In this document: positions 1-10,537 of the stretch, in pieces
Position numbering within the stretch: position 1 is the stretch's first letter
How the letters are laid out: every line of letters begins with the position of its first letter
Source: Streptomyces zhihengii
Lineage (GTDB): Bacteria; Actinomycetota; Actinomycetes; Streptomycetales; Streptomycetaceae
Length of the DNA stretch: 64,000 nt
Assembly (NCBI RefSeq): GCF_016919245.1
Contig: NZ_JAFEJA010000001.1
Span: forward strand, 6,417,501-6,481,500
Direction: 5' to 3'
Program-made: the position numbers and the translations under genes
Notes under the pieces: model-generated
The model's input: only the letters and a program-made list of their open reading frames with translations
Told to the model about the DNA's origin: nothing
Databases searched by the model: none

Positions 1-1842
<1,842 letters not shown>

Positions 1843-1975
1843 TTTGCTCGCGTCCACTGTGTGGTTCCCGGGTTGCGAACAGTCGCACCGGTTGAACCAG
1901 TTCCACTTTCATAAACTGAAGAGTGTGCTTGTTCGCTAAGTGCCGATGCCCCGTTCCGCGGGGCGGCCCGATAGA

Positions 1976-2094
1976 GTTTCGGTGGTCATAGCGTTAGGGA
2001 AACGCCCGGTTACATTCCGAACCCGGAAGCTAAGCCTTTCAGCGCCGATGGTACTGCAGGGGGGACCCTGTGGGAGAGTAGGACGCCGCCGAAC
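1976..2094 (+). rRNA. rrf: 5S ribosomal RNA
   Basis: This 119-base sequence begins GTTTCGGTGGTCATAGCG and ends GGACGCCGCCGAAC, so its two ends pair. It contains the conserved CCGAACCCGGAAGCTAAG block of bacterial 5S rRNA. It lies about 130 bases downstream of the 23S gene in the same transcript. The 23S-5S spacer (1843-1975) contains no tRNA that I can see. Confidence 0.97.
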
Positions 2095-2102
2095 AATCTT
2101 TC

Positions 2103-2144
2103 AAGGACCCTTGGTCCAGCGTTCACGCTGGACCAAGGGTCCTT
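2103..2144 (+). terminator. rRNA operon terminator hairpin
   Basis: A perfect 19-bp stem (2103-2121 with 2126-2144) closes a 4-base TTCA loop. The descending arm runs into a T-rich stretch just after the 5S gene. This is a classic intrinsic terminator ending the rRNA operon and separating it from the next gene. Confidence 0.93.
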
Positions 2145-2231
2145 TTTGCTTTTCTGAATGCTTTGCCGCAGCGCGTCGGTTGGTCGACTGCGCGAGAATG
2201 TCTGTGGTACCCGATGACAGGAGTCACGCCG

Positions 2232-4517
2232 ATGTCCCCCAACTCTTCCGACGACCGTCCGGACCGCGAGCCGCGTCGTAGGGACGGTGGTGACAGGGGC
2301 GGATTCCGCGGCGGTCGTGACGATCGTGACCGTGGGCCCCGCCGTGACGACGACCGCGGTGACCGCGGCGGTTACCGCGGCTCCCGCGACGATCGCGGTG
2401 GCCGCCCCGGTGGCTCCGGCGGTGCCGGCGGCTACGGGCGCCGCGACGACCGCGATCGTGACCGCGGTCCTCGTCGTGAGGACGACCGTGGTGGCTTCCG
2501 CGGCCCGCGCGACGACCGTGGTGGTCGTCCCGGTGGTGGTGGCGGTTACGGCTCGCGTCCCGGCGGTGGCGGTGGCTACGGCGGCCGTGACGACCGTGGC
2601 GGTCAGGGTGGTGGCGGTTTCCGTCGTGACGACCGCGGTGGTCAGGGTGGTGGCGGTTTCCGCCGTGACGACCGTGGTGACGACCGGGGTGGGCGCTTCC
2701 CCCGTGACGACCGTGACCGCGGCCCTCGTCGTGAGGACGACCGTGGTGGCTTCCGTGGTCCGCGTGACGACCGTGGTGGTCGTCCCGGCGGTGGTGGCGG
2801 TTACGGCTCGCGTCCCGGCGGTGGCGGTGGCTACGGCGGCCGTGACGACCGTGGTGGTCGTCCCGGCGGCGGTGGCGGCTTCCGTCGCGACGACCGCGGT
2901 GGACGCGACGACCGCGGCGGCCAGGGCGGTGGCGGCGGCTACGGGCGCCGTGACGACGACCGTGGTGGCTTCCGCGGCCCGCGTGACGACCGTGGTGGTC
3001 GTCCCGGTGGCGGTGGCGGTTACGGCTCGCGTCCCGGCGGTGGCGGTGGCTACGGCGGCCGTGACGACCGCGGCGGTCAGGGCGGCGGCGGTTTCCGTCG
3101 TGACGACCGTGGTGGCCAGGGTGGTGGCGGTTTCCGCCGTGACGACCGTGGTGACGACCGGGGTGGGCGCTTCCCCCGTGACGACCGCGATCGCGGCCCC
3201 CGCCGTGAGGACGACCGTGGTGGCTTCCGCGGCCCGCGCGACGACCGCGACCGCGGCCCGCGCCGTGACGACCGTGGTGGTCAGGGTGGTGGCGGTTTCC
3301 GCCGCGACGACCGTGGTGGTCAGGGCGGCGGTGGCTTCCGTCGTGACGACCGTGGTGGTCAGGGCGGCGGCGGCTTCCGCCGTGACGACCGCGGCGACGA
3401 CCGTGGTGGCTTCCGTGGCCCCCGTGACGACCGCGACCGCGGCCCGCGCCGTGACGACCGCGGTGGTCAGGGTGGTGGCGGCTTCCGTCGTGACGACCGT
3501 GGCGGCCAGGGCGGTGGCGGCGTCCACGGGCGCCGTGACGACGAGCGCGGCGGCTACCGCGGCGGACGCGACGATCGGGGCGGCTTCCGTGGCGGCCCGC
3601 GTCGTGACGACCGCTCCGGTGGTGGCGGCTACGGACGCCGTGACGACCGCGAGCGTCCCGACCGCGAGCCGATCAAGCGCCTGCCCATCCCGGACGACGT
3701 CACGGGCGACGAGATCGACAAGGACGTGCGGCAGGAGCTCCAGAGCCTGCCGAAGGGCCTCGCCGAGGACGTCGCGCGCAACCTCGTCATGGTCGCCAAC
3801 CTGATCGACGAGGAGCCCGAGCGGGCGTACGCGTACTCCAGGGTCGCCCTGCGGCTGGCGTCCCGCGTCGCCGCGGTGCGCGAGGCGGCCGGCTTCGCCG
3901 CGTACGCGACGCAGAAGTACTCCGAGGCGCTGGCCGAGTTCCGTGCGGCCCGGCGGATGACCGGGACCGTGGAGCTGTGGCCCGTGATGGCCGACTGCGA
4001 GCGCGGGCTCGGACGTCCGGAGCGCGCGCTGGCCATGGCCGGCGAGCCCGAGGTGCAGAAGCTCGACAAGGCCGGTCAGGTCGAGATGCGGCTGGTCGCC
4101 GCCGGTGCCCGCCGGGACATGGGGCAGCTCGACGCGGCCATCGTGACCCTCCAGAGCCCCGAGCTCGCGTCGAGCTCCGTGCAGCCGTGGACGGCCAGGC
4201 TCCGGTACGCCTACGCCGACGCGCTGCTGGCCGCCGGCCGCGAGGACGAGGCGCGGGAGTGGTTCGCCAAGGCGCTGGAGGCCGACAAGGACGGGGCGAC
4301 CGACGCGTCCGACCGTCTCGCCGAGATGGACGGCGTGGAGTTCACCGACGCCATGGACGACAGCGACGAGGACGAGCACCGCGACCTCGACGCCGGCCAC
4401 GAGGCCGCCGGTGACGGCGAGGCCGAGGACGCCGCCGAGGACACGGTGTCGGCCGCCGAGGACGTCACGGACGAGCCGTCCGGCGAGGACGAGGCTCCGG
4501 CCAGGTCCGCCGAGTAG
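2232..4517 (+). CDS. RGG/RDD-repeat protein with C-terminal TPR-like domain
   Basis: This 761-residue protein has three parts. Residues 1 to about 474 are a low-complexity tract of RDDRGG, GGGGYG, FRGPRDD and GGGFRRDD units. Residues about 475-700 are an alpha-helical region resembling tetratricopeptide repeats (for example AYSRVALRLASRVAAVREAA). The last 55 residues are very acidic. RGG-type tracts usually bind RNA and can drive condensation, so an RNA- or ribosome-associated scaffold is an inference, helped only by its place directly after an rRNA operon. The start at 2232 has AGGAG eight bases upstream; an in-frame ATG at 2214 is less well placed. A terminator follows at 4536. The exact function is unknown. 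Confidence 0.85.
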   Translation: MSPNSSDDRPDREPRRRDGGDRGGFRGGRDDRDRGPRRDDDRGDRGGYRGSRDDRGGRPGGSGGAGGYGRRDDRDRDRGPRREDDRGGFRGPRDDRGGRPGGGGGYGSRPGGGGGYGGRDDRGGQGGGGFRRDDRGGQGGGGFRRDDRGDDRGGRFPRDDRDRGPRREDDRGGFRGPRDDRGGRPGGGGGYGSRPGGGGGYGGRDDRGGRPGGGGGFRRDDRGGRDDRGGQGGGGGYGRRDDDRGGFRGPRDDRGGRPGGGGGYGSRPGGGGGYGGRDDRGGQGGGGFRRDDRGGQGGGGFRRDDRGDDRGGRFPRDDRDRGPRREDDRGGFRGPRDDRDRGPRRDDRGGQGGGGFRRDDRGGQGGGGFRRDDRGGQGGGGFRRDDRGDDRGGFRGPRDDRDRGPRRDDRGGQGGGGFRRDDRGGQGGGGVHGRRDDERGGYRGGRDDRGGFRGGPRRDDRSGGGGYGRRDDRERPDREPIKRLPIPDDVTGDEIDKDVRQELQSLPKGLAEDVARNLVMVANLIDEEPERAYAYSRVALRLASRVAAVREAAGFAAYATQKYSEALAEFRAARRMTGTVELWPVMADCERGLGRPERALAMAGEPEVQKLDKAGQVEMRLVAAGARRDMGQLDAAIVTLQSPELASSSVQPWTARLRYAYADALLAAGREDEAREWFAKALEADKDGATDASDRLAEMDGVEFTDAMDDSDEDEHRDLDAGHEAAGDGEAEDAAEDTVSAAEDVTDEPSGEDEAPARSAE
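2275..3660 (+). repeat. In-frame coding repeats of the RGG/RDD tract
   Basis: The 5' part of the gene is built from short in-frame units encoding RDDRGG, GGGGYG and GPRDD. A block of roughly 300 bases appears twice almost unchanged (starting near 2487 and near 2958), which suggests duplication by unequal exchange. The skewed composition opens very long false reading frames in other frames, including one of 869 codons on the reverse strand. Confidence 0.85.
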
Positions 4518-4535
4518 GGCGGGACACGGCACACA

Positions 4536-4574
4536 CCGAAGGGCGGTACCCCGAACCGGGGTACCGCCCTTCGG
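4536..4574. terminator. Bidirectional terminator between convergent genes
   Basis: A perfect 17-bp inverted repeat (4536-4552 with 4558-4574) around a 5-base loop lies between the end of the RGG/TPR gene and the end of the reverse-strand DUF1015 gene. There is no long T run, but stem length and convergent placement fit termination for both genes. Confidence 0.75.
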
Positions 4575-4644
4575 CGTTGTCGGCCCTGAGGGCCCGGGGG
4601 TGTGGGCGAGCGCAGGCACGGGCCGTGCACCGGGCCGCCCGGTG

Positions 4645-5925
4645 TCAGCCCAGGGACAGGCTGCGCAGCACCAGACCCGTGGCCGGCTTCGGGCCGAACG
4701 AGGTCGACTTGCGCGGCATCGTGACGCCCACGCGGGCCAGGTCGCGCACGACCTCCTCGCGCACCGGGTGCATCAGCACGGCCGTGCCGCCGCTGCGTTC
4801 GGCCTGGGCGACCGCGGCCTCGGTGTCGTGGATGTAGGCGATGTGCTCCGGGCCGTCCGGGACGCGCCACAGGCGGTCCAGGATCGTCGAGTGGAGCACC
4901 GTGGCGTCCAGTGAGCGCCACGCGGCCGGCGGGTCCTGCGGGACGGTGTCGGCGAGGAGCGCGGCGTCCGGCCGGTCGACGAGGTGGAAGCGGCCGTCTC
5001 CGGCGAGGAGGAAGGCGTTGGACGCGGCCGCCGCCTCCGCCAGGTCGTCCAGGGCCCCCGGCAGGTCCGTGGCGAGGGTGCGGACACGGAAGGAGCCGTC
5101 GAGCGCGGTGAGCGCGTCGGCGAGGGGGAGGCCGCGCAGCAGCCGGTGGATGGCGCGCACCTGGAGGGGGTGGCGGGCCGTGTCGATCAGCAGCACCAGG
5201 CCGTAGTCCCAGGGGCCGGGCGCGGGGTGCTCGGCGCGCAGCCGGAGGTAGGTGGCCCACCGGTGGTGGCCGTCGGCGATCAGGGCCTGATGCCTGCTCA
5301 GGTCCGCGCGGACGGCGGCCGTCTCGGCCGGGTCGGTGAGCGACCAGAGCCGGTGCTCGAAGCCGTCCTCGGTGGTGGTGGCGAGCAGCGGCGGGCGGGC
5401 GGCGGCGCGTTCGACGGCGGTCGTGGCCGCGCCGGGGACGTCGTCGCCCCGGTAGGTGAGGAGCAGTGGTTCGAGGTTGGCGGCGGTGCTCCGCATCAGG
5501 GCGGCGCGGTCCGCGACGATGTCCGGCATCACCCCTTCGTGGGGGAGCACGATGCCGTCGGACGGCTCGGACAGGGCGAGGGCGCCGATGATCCCGCGCT
5601 GCAGGAGGTCGCCGCGGCGCTGCTCGTACACGTACAGGGCCGGTTCCGGGTCGGGCGCGAGGACGCCCTCGGCGAGCCAGCGGCCGAGGGTGTCGGCCGC
5701 CTGCCGGTGGCGGGCGTCGGGGGTGGCGGCCTGCGGCAGGATGAGCCGGACGATGTTGTGCGGGTCCGCCGACTCCAGGTGGTGCAGGCCGTCGGGGCGC
5801 ACGACCACGTCGTACGGCGGTGAGGTCACGGCGGCGAGGCTGCCCACCCGCTCGGGGACGTAGCGCAGTCCGCGGAACGGGATCAGGTGCAGGCCGCCAT
5901 TGGCCGCAGGACCGTCGGTGTTCAT
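4645..5925 (-). CDS. DUF1015 family protein
   Basis: This 426-residue protein carries an N-terminal SPPYDVV motif (PFRGLRYVPERVG upstream of it) and a central VLIADGHHRW-like segment (ALIADGHHRWATYLRLR), which I associate with the DUF1015 family. The biochemical role of that family is not known to me. The chosen start begins MNTDGPAANGG; a longer frame exists upstream but would run into the promoter space of the divergent HAD phosphatase gene. The neighbouring divergent phosphatase could be functionally linked, but nothing in the sequence proves it. Confidence 0.85.
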   Translation of the reverse strand: MNTDGPAANGGLHLIPFRGLRYVPERVGSLAAVTSPPYDVVVRPDGLHHLESADPHNIVRLILPQAATPDARHRQAADTLGRWLAEGVLAPDPEPALYVYEQRRGDLLQRGIIGALALSEPSDGIVLPHEGVMPDIVADRAALMRSTAANLEPLLLTYRGDDVPGAATTAVERAAARPPLLATTTEDGFEHRLWSLTDPAETAAVRADLSRHQALIADGHHRWATYLRLRAEHPAPGPWDYGLVLLIDTARHPLQVRAIHRLLRGLPLADALTALDGSFRVRTLATDLPGALDDLAEAAAASNAFLLAGDGRFHLVDRPDAALLADTVPQDPPAAWRSLDATVLHSTILDRLWRVPDGPEHIAYIHDTEAAVAQAERSGGTAVLMHPVREEVVRDLARVGVTMPRKSTSFGPKPATGLVLRSLSLG

Positions 5926-6002
5926 CAGGGCATCGTATGCGCGTGGGGGCGATGAGCGATGATCGGGGGAGAGGACCGACGGACGACGAGGAGCGGACAC
6001 GG

Positions 6003-7037
6003 ATGAGCCAGCGGGGCAGGACCATGCCGGGCGGAAGCACGACCGCGCCGGCCGAGGCGTACGACACGGCCCTGCTCGATCTGGACGGTGTCGTCTACGC
6101 GGGCGGGGAGGCGATCGCGCACGCGGTGCCGTCGCTGGGCGCGGCCCGCAGGCAGGGGATGCACCTGGCCTATGTGACGAACAACGCGCTGCGCACGCCG
6201 GAGAGTGTGGCGGCGCATCTGACCGAGCTCGGTGTGCCGGCCGTCGCGGAGGACGTCATCACCTCCGCGCAGGCGGTGGCCCGGCTGATCTCCGAGCAGG
6301 TGCCGGGCGGGTCGCGGGTGCTGGTCGTCGGCGGCGAGGGGCTGAAGGTCGCGCTGCGCGAACGGGGTCTGGTGCCGGTGGAGTCGGCGGACGACGAGCC
6401 GGTCGCCGTGGTGCAGGGCTACGGCGGGCCCGAGCTGGCGTGGGGCCGGTTCGCGGAGGCCTGCTACGCGATCGCGCGCGGTGTGCCGTGGTTCGCGTCC
6501 AACACGGATCTGACGATCCCGGGTGCGCGGGGCATCGCGCCGGGCAACGGGGCCGCGGTGGAGGTCGTGCGGATCGCGACCGGGGGCGAGCCGCAGGTCG
6601 CGGGCAAGCCGCTGCCGCCGATGCACCGGGAGACGATCCTGCGGACGGGCGCGCAGCGGCCGCTGGTGGTGGGGGACCGGCTGGACACGGACATCGAGGG
6701 CGCGTTCAACGGGGAGGTGGACTCGCTGCTCGTGCTGACCGGGGTGACGGACGCGGCCGGGCTGCTGGCGGCCGAACCGCGTCACCGGCCGACGTACGTG
6801 GACGCGGATCTGCGCGGTCTGCTGGTGCCGCAGCCCGAAGTGGCCGCGGTGGAGGGGGAGTTCCGCTGCGGTGGCTGGCGGGCGGCGGTGCGCGGCGGGG
6901 AGCTGGTGCTGGAGGGCGAGGGCGACGGCGCTCCGCTGGACGGTCTGCGGGCGCTGTGCGGGGCGGCCTGGTCGTACGCGGGCGAGGGTGTCTGCGACCT
7001 CGACGCGGCGAAGGTGCTGGCCAGGCTGGGCCTGTGA
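6003..7037 (+). CDS. HAD-IIA family sugar/nucleotide phosphatase (NagD-like)
   Basis: This is a probable soluble phosphatase of the haloacid dehalogenase superfamily, subfamily IIA (NagD / p-nitrophenylphosphatase type), 344 residues. Motif I DLDGVVY is at residues 26-32 with the nucleophilic and acid/base aspartates, and the Mg-binding motif VVGDRLDTDIEGA is near residue 222. The start at 6003 has GAGGAG nine bases upstream. A second in-frame ATG at 5952 would add 17 residues and cannot be excluded. It is transcribed divergently from the DUF1015 gene. The physiological substrate cannot be read from the sequence. Confidence 0.88.
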   Translation: MSQRGRTMPGGSTTAPAEAYDTALLDLDGVVYAGGEAIAHAVPSLGAARRQGMHLAYVTNNALRTPESVAAHLTELGVPAVAEDVITSAQAVARLISEQVPGGSRVLVVGGEGLKVALRERGLVPVESADDEPVAVVQGYGGPELAWGRFAEACYAIARGVPWFASNTDLTIPGARGIAPGNGAAVEVVRIATGGEPQVAGKPLPPMHRETILRTGAQRPLVVGDRLDTDIEGAFNGEVDSLLVLTGVTDAAGLLAAEPRHRPTYVDADLRGLLVPQPEVAAVEGEFRCGGWRAAVRGGELVLEGEGDGAPLDGLRALCGAAWSYAGEGVCDLDAAKVLARLGL

Positions 7038-7074
7038 GGTGAAGCCGGGCCGGGGCCGGGAATCGGCGCGGGGG

Positions 7075-7098
7075 GCAGGTTAGGTTAACCTAACTGCG
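7075..7098 (+). promoter_or_regulatory. Iron box (DmdR1/IdeR-type operator) overlapping a leaderless promoter
   Basis: Positions 7079-7094 form a perfect 16-bp palindrome, GTTAGGTTAACCTAAC. The 19-base segment 7075-7093 matches 16 of 19 positions of the actinobacterial iron-box consensus TTAGGTTAGSCTAACCTAA as I remember it. A shifted register (7080-7098) matches less well, so two overlapping half-site arrangements exist. TAACCT (7086-7091) fits a -10 element six bases before the GTG at 7098, with no ribosome binding site between, so the transcript is probably leaderless. Iron-loaded DmdR1 bound here would directly cover the -10. Confidence 0.8.
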
Positions 7099-8153
7099 TG
7101 TTGGTCGACAGTCCCTCGAAAACGAGCGCGGAGCCGATATCCGCCGCCCCGGCTTCCCCCCGGCGTCACGCCCTGCGTGCGCTGGGGCTGCTGGTGGCCG
7201 TCGGCGTCCTGCTGCTGGTCTGCGTCGCGAGCATCGCCGTGGGCGCCAAACCGGTGCCGGTCTCCGATGTGTGGGACGGGCTGTTCCACAACACCGGGAC
7301 CGGCAACGACGTGGTCATCCGTGATCTGCGGGTGCCCCGGACGCTGCTCGGTCTGCTCGTCGGCGCCGCGCTCGGGCTGTCGGGGGCCGTGATGCAGGCG
7401 CTGACCCGCAATCCGCTCGCCGAGCCCGGTCTGCTGGGCATCAACGCGGGCGCCGCGGCGGCCGTCGTCAGCGGCATCAGCTTCTTCGGCGTCACCTCGC
7501 TCTCCGGCTACGTCTGGTTCGCGTTCCTCGGCGCCGCCGCCGTCTCGGCGGCCGTGTACGTGCTCGGCGGCAGCCGCAGCGCCACCCCGGTGCGCCTGGC
7601 GCTGGCCGGCACGGCCGCGAGCGCGGCGCTGTACGGCTACATCAACGCCGTGCAGCTCCTGGACGCCGCCGCGCTGGAGCGCCTGCGGTTCTGGACGGTC
7701 GGCTCGCTCTCCTCGGCGAGCATGGACACCATCACCAAGGTCGCCCCGTTCATCGGCACCGGCCTGCTGCTGGCGCTGCTGCTGGCGCGGCCGCTGAACG
7801 CGATGGAGATGGGCGACGACACGGCCCGCGCGCTCGGCGCCCATCTGAACCGCACCCGGATCCTCGCGATGATCGCCGTCACCCTGCTGTGCGGGGCGGC
7901 GACCGCCGCCTGCGGGCCGATCGTCTTCGTGGGGCTGATGATCCCGCACGTCGTGCGCTCGTTCACCGGGCCCGACATGCGCTGGATCCTGCCGTACTGC
8001 GCGGTCCTCGCCCCCGTCCTGCTGCTCGGCGCGGACGTGATCGGCCGGATCGTCACCCGCCCCTCCGAACTCCAGGTCGGCATCGTGACCGCGGTCGTCG
8101 GCGGGCCGGTCTTCATCCAACTCGTCCGCCGCAAGAGGATGGCCCAGCTGTGA
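7098..8153 (+). CDS. FecCD-family iron-siderophore ABC permease 1
   Basis: This is an inner-membrane permease of the FecCD/BtuC family, 351 residues with about nine to ten hydrophobic helices. It carries the family segments LRVPRTLLGLLVGAALGLSG and MQALTRNPLAEPGLLGINAG, and a C-terminal GPIVFVGLMIPHVVR coupling region. It should form the translocation channel with the next permease. The GTG start sits directly behind the iron box without a Shine-Dalgarno sequence, consistent with leaderless translation. It overlaps the next gene by four bases (GTGA). Iron-repressed expression is inferred from the operator. Confidence 0.92.
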   Translation: MLVDSPSKTSAEPISAAPASPRRHALRALGLLVAVGVLLLVCVASIAVGAKPVPVSDVWDGLFHNTGTGNDVVIRDLRVPRTLLGLLVGAALGLSGAVMQALTRNPLAEPGLLGINAGAAAAVVSGISFFGVTSLSGYVWFAFLGAAAVSAAVYVLGGSRSATPVRLALAGTAASAALYGYINAVQLLDAAALERLRFWTVGSLSSASMDTITKVAPFIGTGLLLALLLARPLNAMEMGDDTARALGAHLNRTRILAMIAVTLLCGAATAACGPIVFVGLMIPHVVRSFTGPDMRWILPYCAVLAPVLLLGADVIGRIVTRPSELQVGIVTAVVGGPVFIQLVRRKRMAQL

Positions 8154-9262
8154 CGGCCCCGCACACCACCGCCGAACAGGCCCCGGCCGCCCCCGCCGCG
8201 AAGGGCTCCGCGCGGCCGTCGTCCGCCGGGGCGCCGAAGGCCGTCCGCGTGCCCGGCGGTCTCTCGCTGCGGGTGGACCCGCGCGCGGCGCTCGTCTGCG
8301 TCCTGCTGGCCGCCGCCGCGTTCGCGGTCGCCGTGGTGCTCATCGGGACGGGCGACTTCCCCATGTCCTTCGGCGACGTCGTCTCGACGCTGCTGGGCAA
8401 CGGGACCGCGGCGCAGGAGTTCATCGTCCACGACCTGCGGCTGCCGCGGGCCCTGGTGGCCGTCCTGGTGGGGGCCTCGCTCGCGCTCAGCGGGGCGATC
8501 TTCCAGTCGCTGTCCCGCAATCCGCTCGGCAGCCCCGACGTCATCGGTTTCGGCCACGGCTCCACCGTCGGCGCGCTCACCGTGATCGTGCTCTTCGGCG
8601 GCGACACCCTGGCGGTGTCGGGGGGTGCGGTGGCCGGCGGGCTGCTGACCGGTGTCCTGGTCTACGCGCTGGCGTGGAAGCGGGGGGTGCAGGGCTTCCG
8701 GCTGGTGCTCGTCGGCATCGGCGTCGCCGCCGTGCTGACCGCGGTCATCCACTTCCTGATCACCAAGGCCAACCTCGTCGACGCCACCCGGGCCACGCTG
8801 TGGATGACCGGTTCCCTCGACGGGCGCGACTGGGCCCAGGTCGGGCCGCTGGCGCTGCTGTGCGCGGTGCTCATGCCCGTGGTGTTCGCCCACGGCAGGC
8901 CGCTGCGGATGCTGGAGATGGGCGACGACTCGGCGTACTCGCTGGGGGTGCCGGTCGAGCGCACCCGGGTGGTGCTGATGACCTGCGGCGTGCTGTTCAT
9001 CGCGGTGGCCACCGCGGCGGCCGGGCCGATCGCCTTCGTCGCGCTCAGCGCTCCGCAGCTCGCGCGCCGGCTGACCCGCTCGCCCGGGCCCAACCTGGTC
9101 GCCGCCTCGCTCATGGGCGCGGCCCTGCTGCTCGTGGCCGACTGGGTCGCGACCGCGGCCTTCCCCGGCCGGCAGCTCCCCGTCGGCGTGGTGACCGGTG
9201 TGCTGGGCGGCTGCTACCTGCTCTGGCTGCTCGTCACCGAACGCAGGGCCGGCCGGATATGA
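8150..9262 (+). CDS. FecCD-family iron-siderophore ABC permease 2
   Basis: This is the second FecCD-type permease, 370 residues. It has an alanine-rich cytoplasmic N-terminus of about 40 residues and then the membrane core, with LRLPRALVAVLVGASLALSG, FQSLSRNPLGSPDVIGF and a GPIAFVALSAPQLARRL coupling segment. It pairs with the preceding permease as a heterodimer and with the following ATPase. The GTG start overlaps the upstream stop codon (GTGA) and its own stop overlaps the ATPase start (ATGA), so the three genes are translationally coupled. Confidence 0.92.
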   Translation: MTAPHTTAEQAPAAPAAKGSARPSSAGAPKAVRVPGGLSLRVDPRAALVCVLLAAAAFAVAVVLIGTGDFPMSFGDVVSTLLGNGTAAQEFIVHDLRLPRALVAVLVGASLALSGAIFQSLSRNPLGSPDVIGFGHGSTVGALTVIVLFGGDTLAVSGGAVAGGLLTGVLVYALAWKRGVQGFRLVLVGIGVAAVLTAVIHFLITKANLVDATRATLWMTGSLDGRDWAQVGPLALLCAVLMPVVFAHGRPLRMLEMGDDSAYSLGVPVERTRVVLMTCGVLFIAVATAAAGPIAFVALSAPQLARRLTRSPGPNLVAASLMGAALLLVADWVATAAFPGRQLPVGVVTGVLGGCYLLWLLVTERRAGRI

Positions 9263-10131
9263 CCGCCCGCAAGGAACCGAACGCCCCGACCCCGTCACGG
9301 CACCCCAGGAGTACGACCAGCATGCAGCGCCTCACCGCGGAAGAGGTCACCCTCGCCTACGACCAGCGGGTCATCGCCGAGAACCTCTCGGTGGAGATCC
9401 CCGACAACTCCTTCACGGTCATCGTCGGGCCGAACGCCTGCGGCAAGTCCACGCTGCTGCGCGCCCTGTCCCGGATGCTGAAGCCGTCCGTCGGCCGGGT
9501 GCTGCTCGACGGGCAGTCGATCCACTCGCTGCCCGCGAAGAAGGTCGCCAGGACGCTCGGGCTGCTGCCGCAGTCGTCGATCGCGCCGGACGGCATCACC
9601 GTGGCGGACCTCGTCGGCCGCGGCCGCTACCCGCACCAGGGCCTGCTGCGGCAGTGGTCGCCCGAGGACGAGCGGATCGTGCAGGAGTCCATGGCCGCGA
9701 CGGGCGTCGGGACGCTGGGCGACCGGTACGTCGACGAACTGTCCGGCGGCCAGCGCCAGCGGGTGTGGATCGCGATGGCGCTGGCGCAGCAGACCCCGCT
9801 GCTGCTGCTGGACGAGCCGACGACCTTCCTCGACATCCAGCACCAGCTGGAGGTCCTCGACCTCTGCGCCGAACTGCACGAGACGCAGGGCCGCACCCTG
9901 GTCGCCGTGCTCCACGACCTCAACCAGGCGGCCCGGTACGCCACCCACCTCGTCGCGCTGCGCGAGGGGAAGGTCGTGGCCGAGGGCGCGCCCGCCGACG
10001 TGGTCACCGCCGAGCTGGTCGAGGAGGTCTTCGGGGTGCGCAGCCGGGTCATCGAGGACCCGGAGTCGGGCACCCCCCTGGTGGTGCCGTTCGCCCGCGC
10101 GCGGGCGCCCCGTCAGGCCGCCGCGCGCTGA
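9259..10131 (+). CDS. FecE/FepC-type iron-siderophore ABC transporter ATPase
   Basis: This is the ATP-binding subunit of the iron importer, 290 residues. Walker A GPNACGKST lies at residues 57-65, the signature LSGGQRQRVW is central, and Walker B LLLLDEPTTFLD follows with a switch histidine in AVLHDLNQA. The start at 9259 is chosen because it makes a four-base ATGA overlap with the permease; an internal ATG at 9322 starts closer to the usual family N-terminus. No substrate-binding lipoprotein or siderophore synthesis gene is adjacent, so a distant binding protein must feed the system. Confidence 0.93.
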   Translation: MTARKEPNAPTPSRHPRSTTSMQRLTAEEVTLAYDQRVIAENLSVEIPDNSFTVIVGPNACGKSTLLRALSRMLKPSVGRVLLDGQSIHSLPAKKVARTLGLLPQSSIAPDGITVADLVGRGRYPHQGLLRQWSPEDERIVQESMAATGVGTLGDRYVDELSGGQRQRVWIAMALAQQTPLLLLDEPTTFLDIQHQLEVLDLCAELHETQGRTLVAVLHDLNQAARYATHLVALREGKVVAEGAPADVVTAELVEEVFGVRSRVIEDPESGTPLVVPFARARAPRQAAAR

Positions 10132-10147
10132 GCGCGGCCCCGCCGGG

Positions 10148-10495
10148 TCACAGCAGGGAGCGCAGCCGCATCAGGTCGCGGAAGCCGGCCTCCAGGCGGA
10201 CCCGGCCCGAGGCCCAGGCCCGGGCGAAGTTCAGCTCGCCGCCGACCATGGCCACCAGGTCGTCGCCGGTCATCGCGAGGCGGATCTCCGCCTTGTCGCG
10301 GGGCGGTCCTTCGTAGGTGTCGGTGACGTCGATCCGGCTCTGGTGGAGCCGGCCGGCGAAGGTGGTGTCCAGGTCGGTGACGTGGCAGCTCAGGGAGCGG
10401 TCCAGCGCCGTCGCCGAGCGGACGTCGCCGTCCGCCTTCGCCAGATTGCCGGAGAGGGTGTCGAGTGCGCTGCGGCACTCCTGCGTCGTGGCCAT
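10148..10495 (-). CDS. SCP2 sterol-binding domain protein
   Basis: This is a small 115-residue protein made of a single domain resembling the SCP2 sterol-carrier fold, with the typical end RLAMTGDDLVAMVGGELNFA and ASGRVRLEAGF. Such domains hold hydrophobic ligands in the cytoplasm; the ligand here is unknown. It is convergent with the ATPase gene with only 16 bases between, and divergent from the small gene at 10538. No membrane segment or signal peptide is visible. Confidence 0.8.
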   Translation of the reverse strand: MATTQECRSALDTLSGNLAKADGDVRSATALDRSLSCHVTDLDTTFAGRLHQSRIDVTDTYEGPPRDKAEIRLAMTGDDLVAMVGGELNFARAWASGRVRLEAGFRDLMRLRSLL

Positions 10496-10537
10496 CGTGA
10501 CCGACGGTACCGCAGGGCTTCGCGGTAGCGTCTGGGC

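Noticed and set aside
1843..1975. tRNA in the 23S-5S spacer
   Set aside because: No cloverleaf, TTCRA arm or acceptor stem could be found.
2010..4619. An 869-codon frame on the reverse strand and a 505-codon frame on the forward strand
   Set aside because: Both are shadows of the repetitive RDD/RGG coding tract, with Val/Thr/Ala-only translations.
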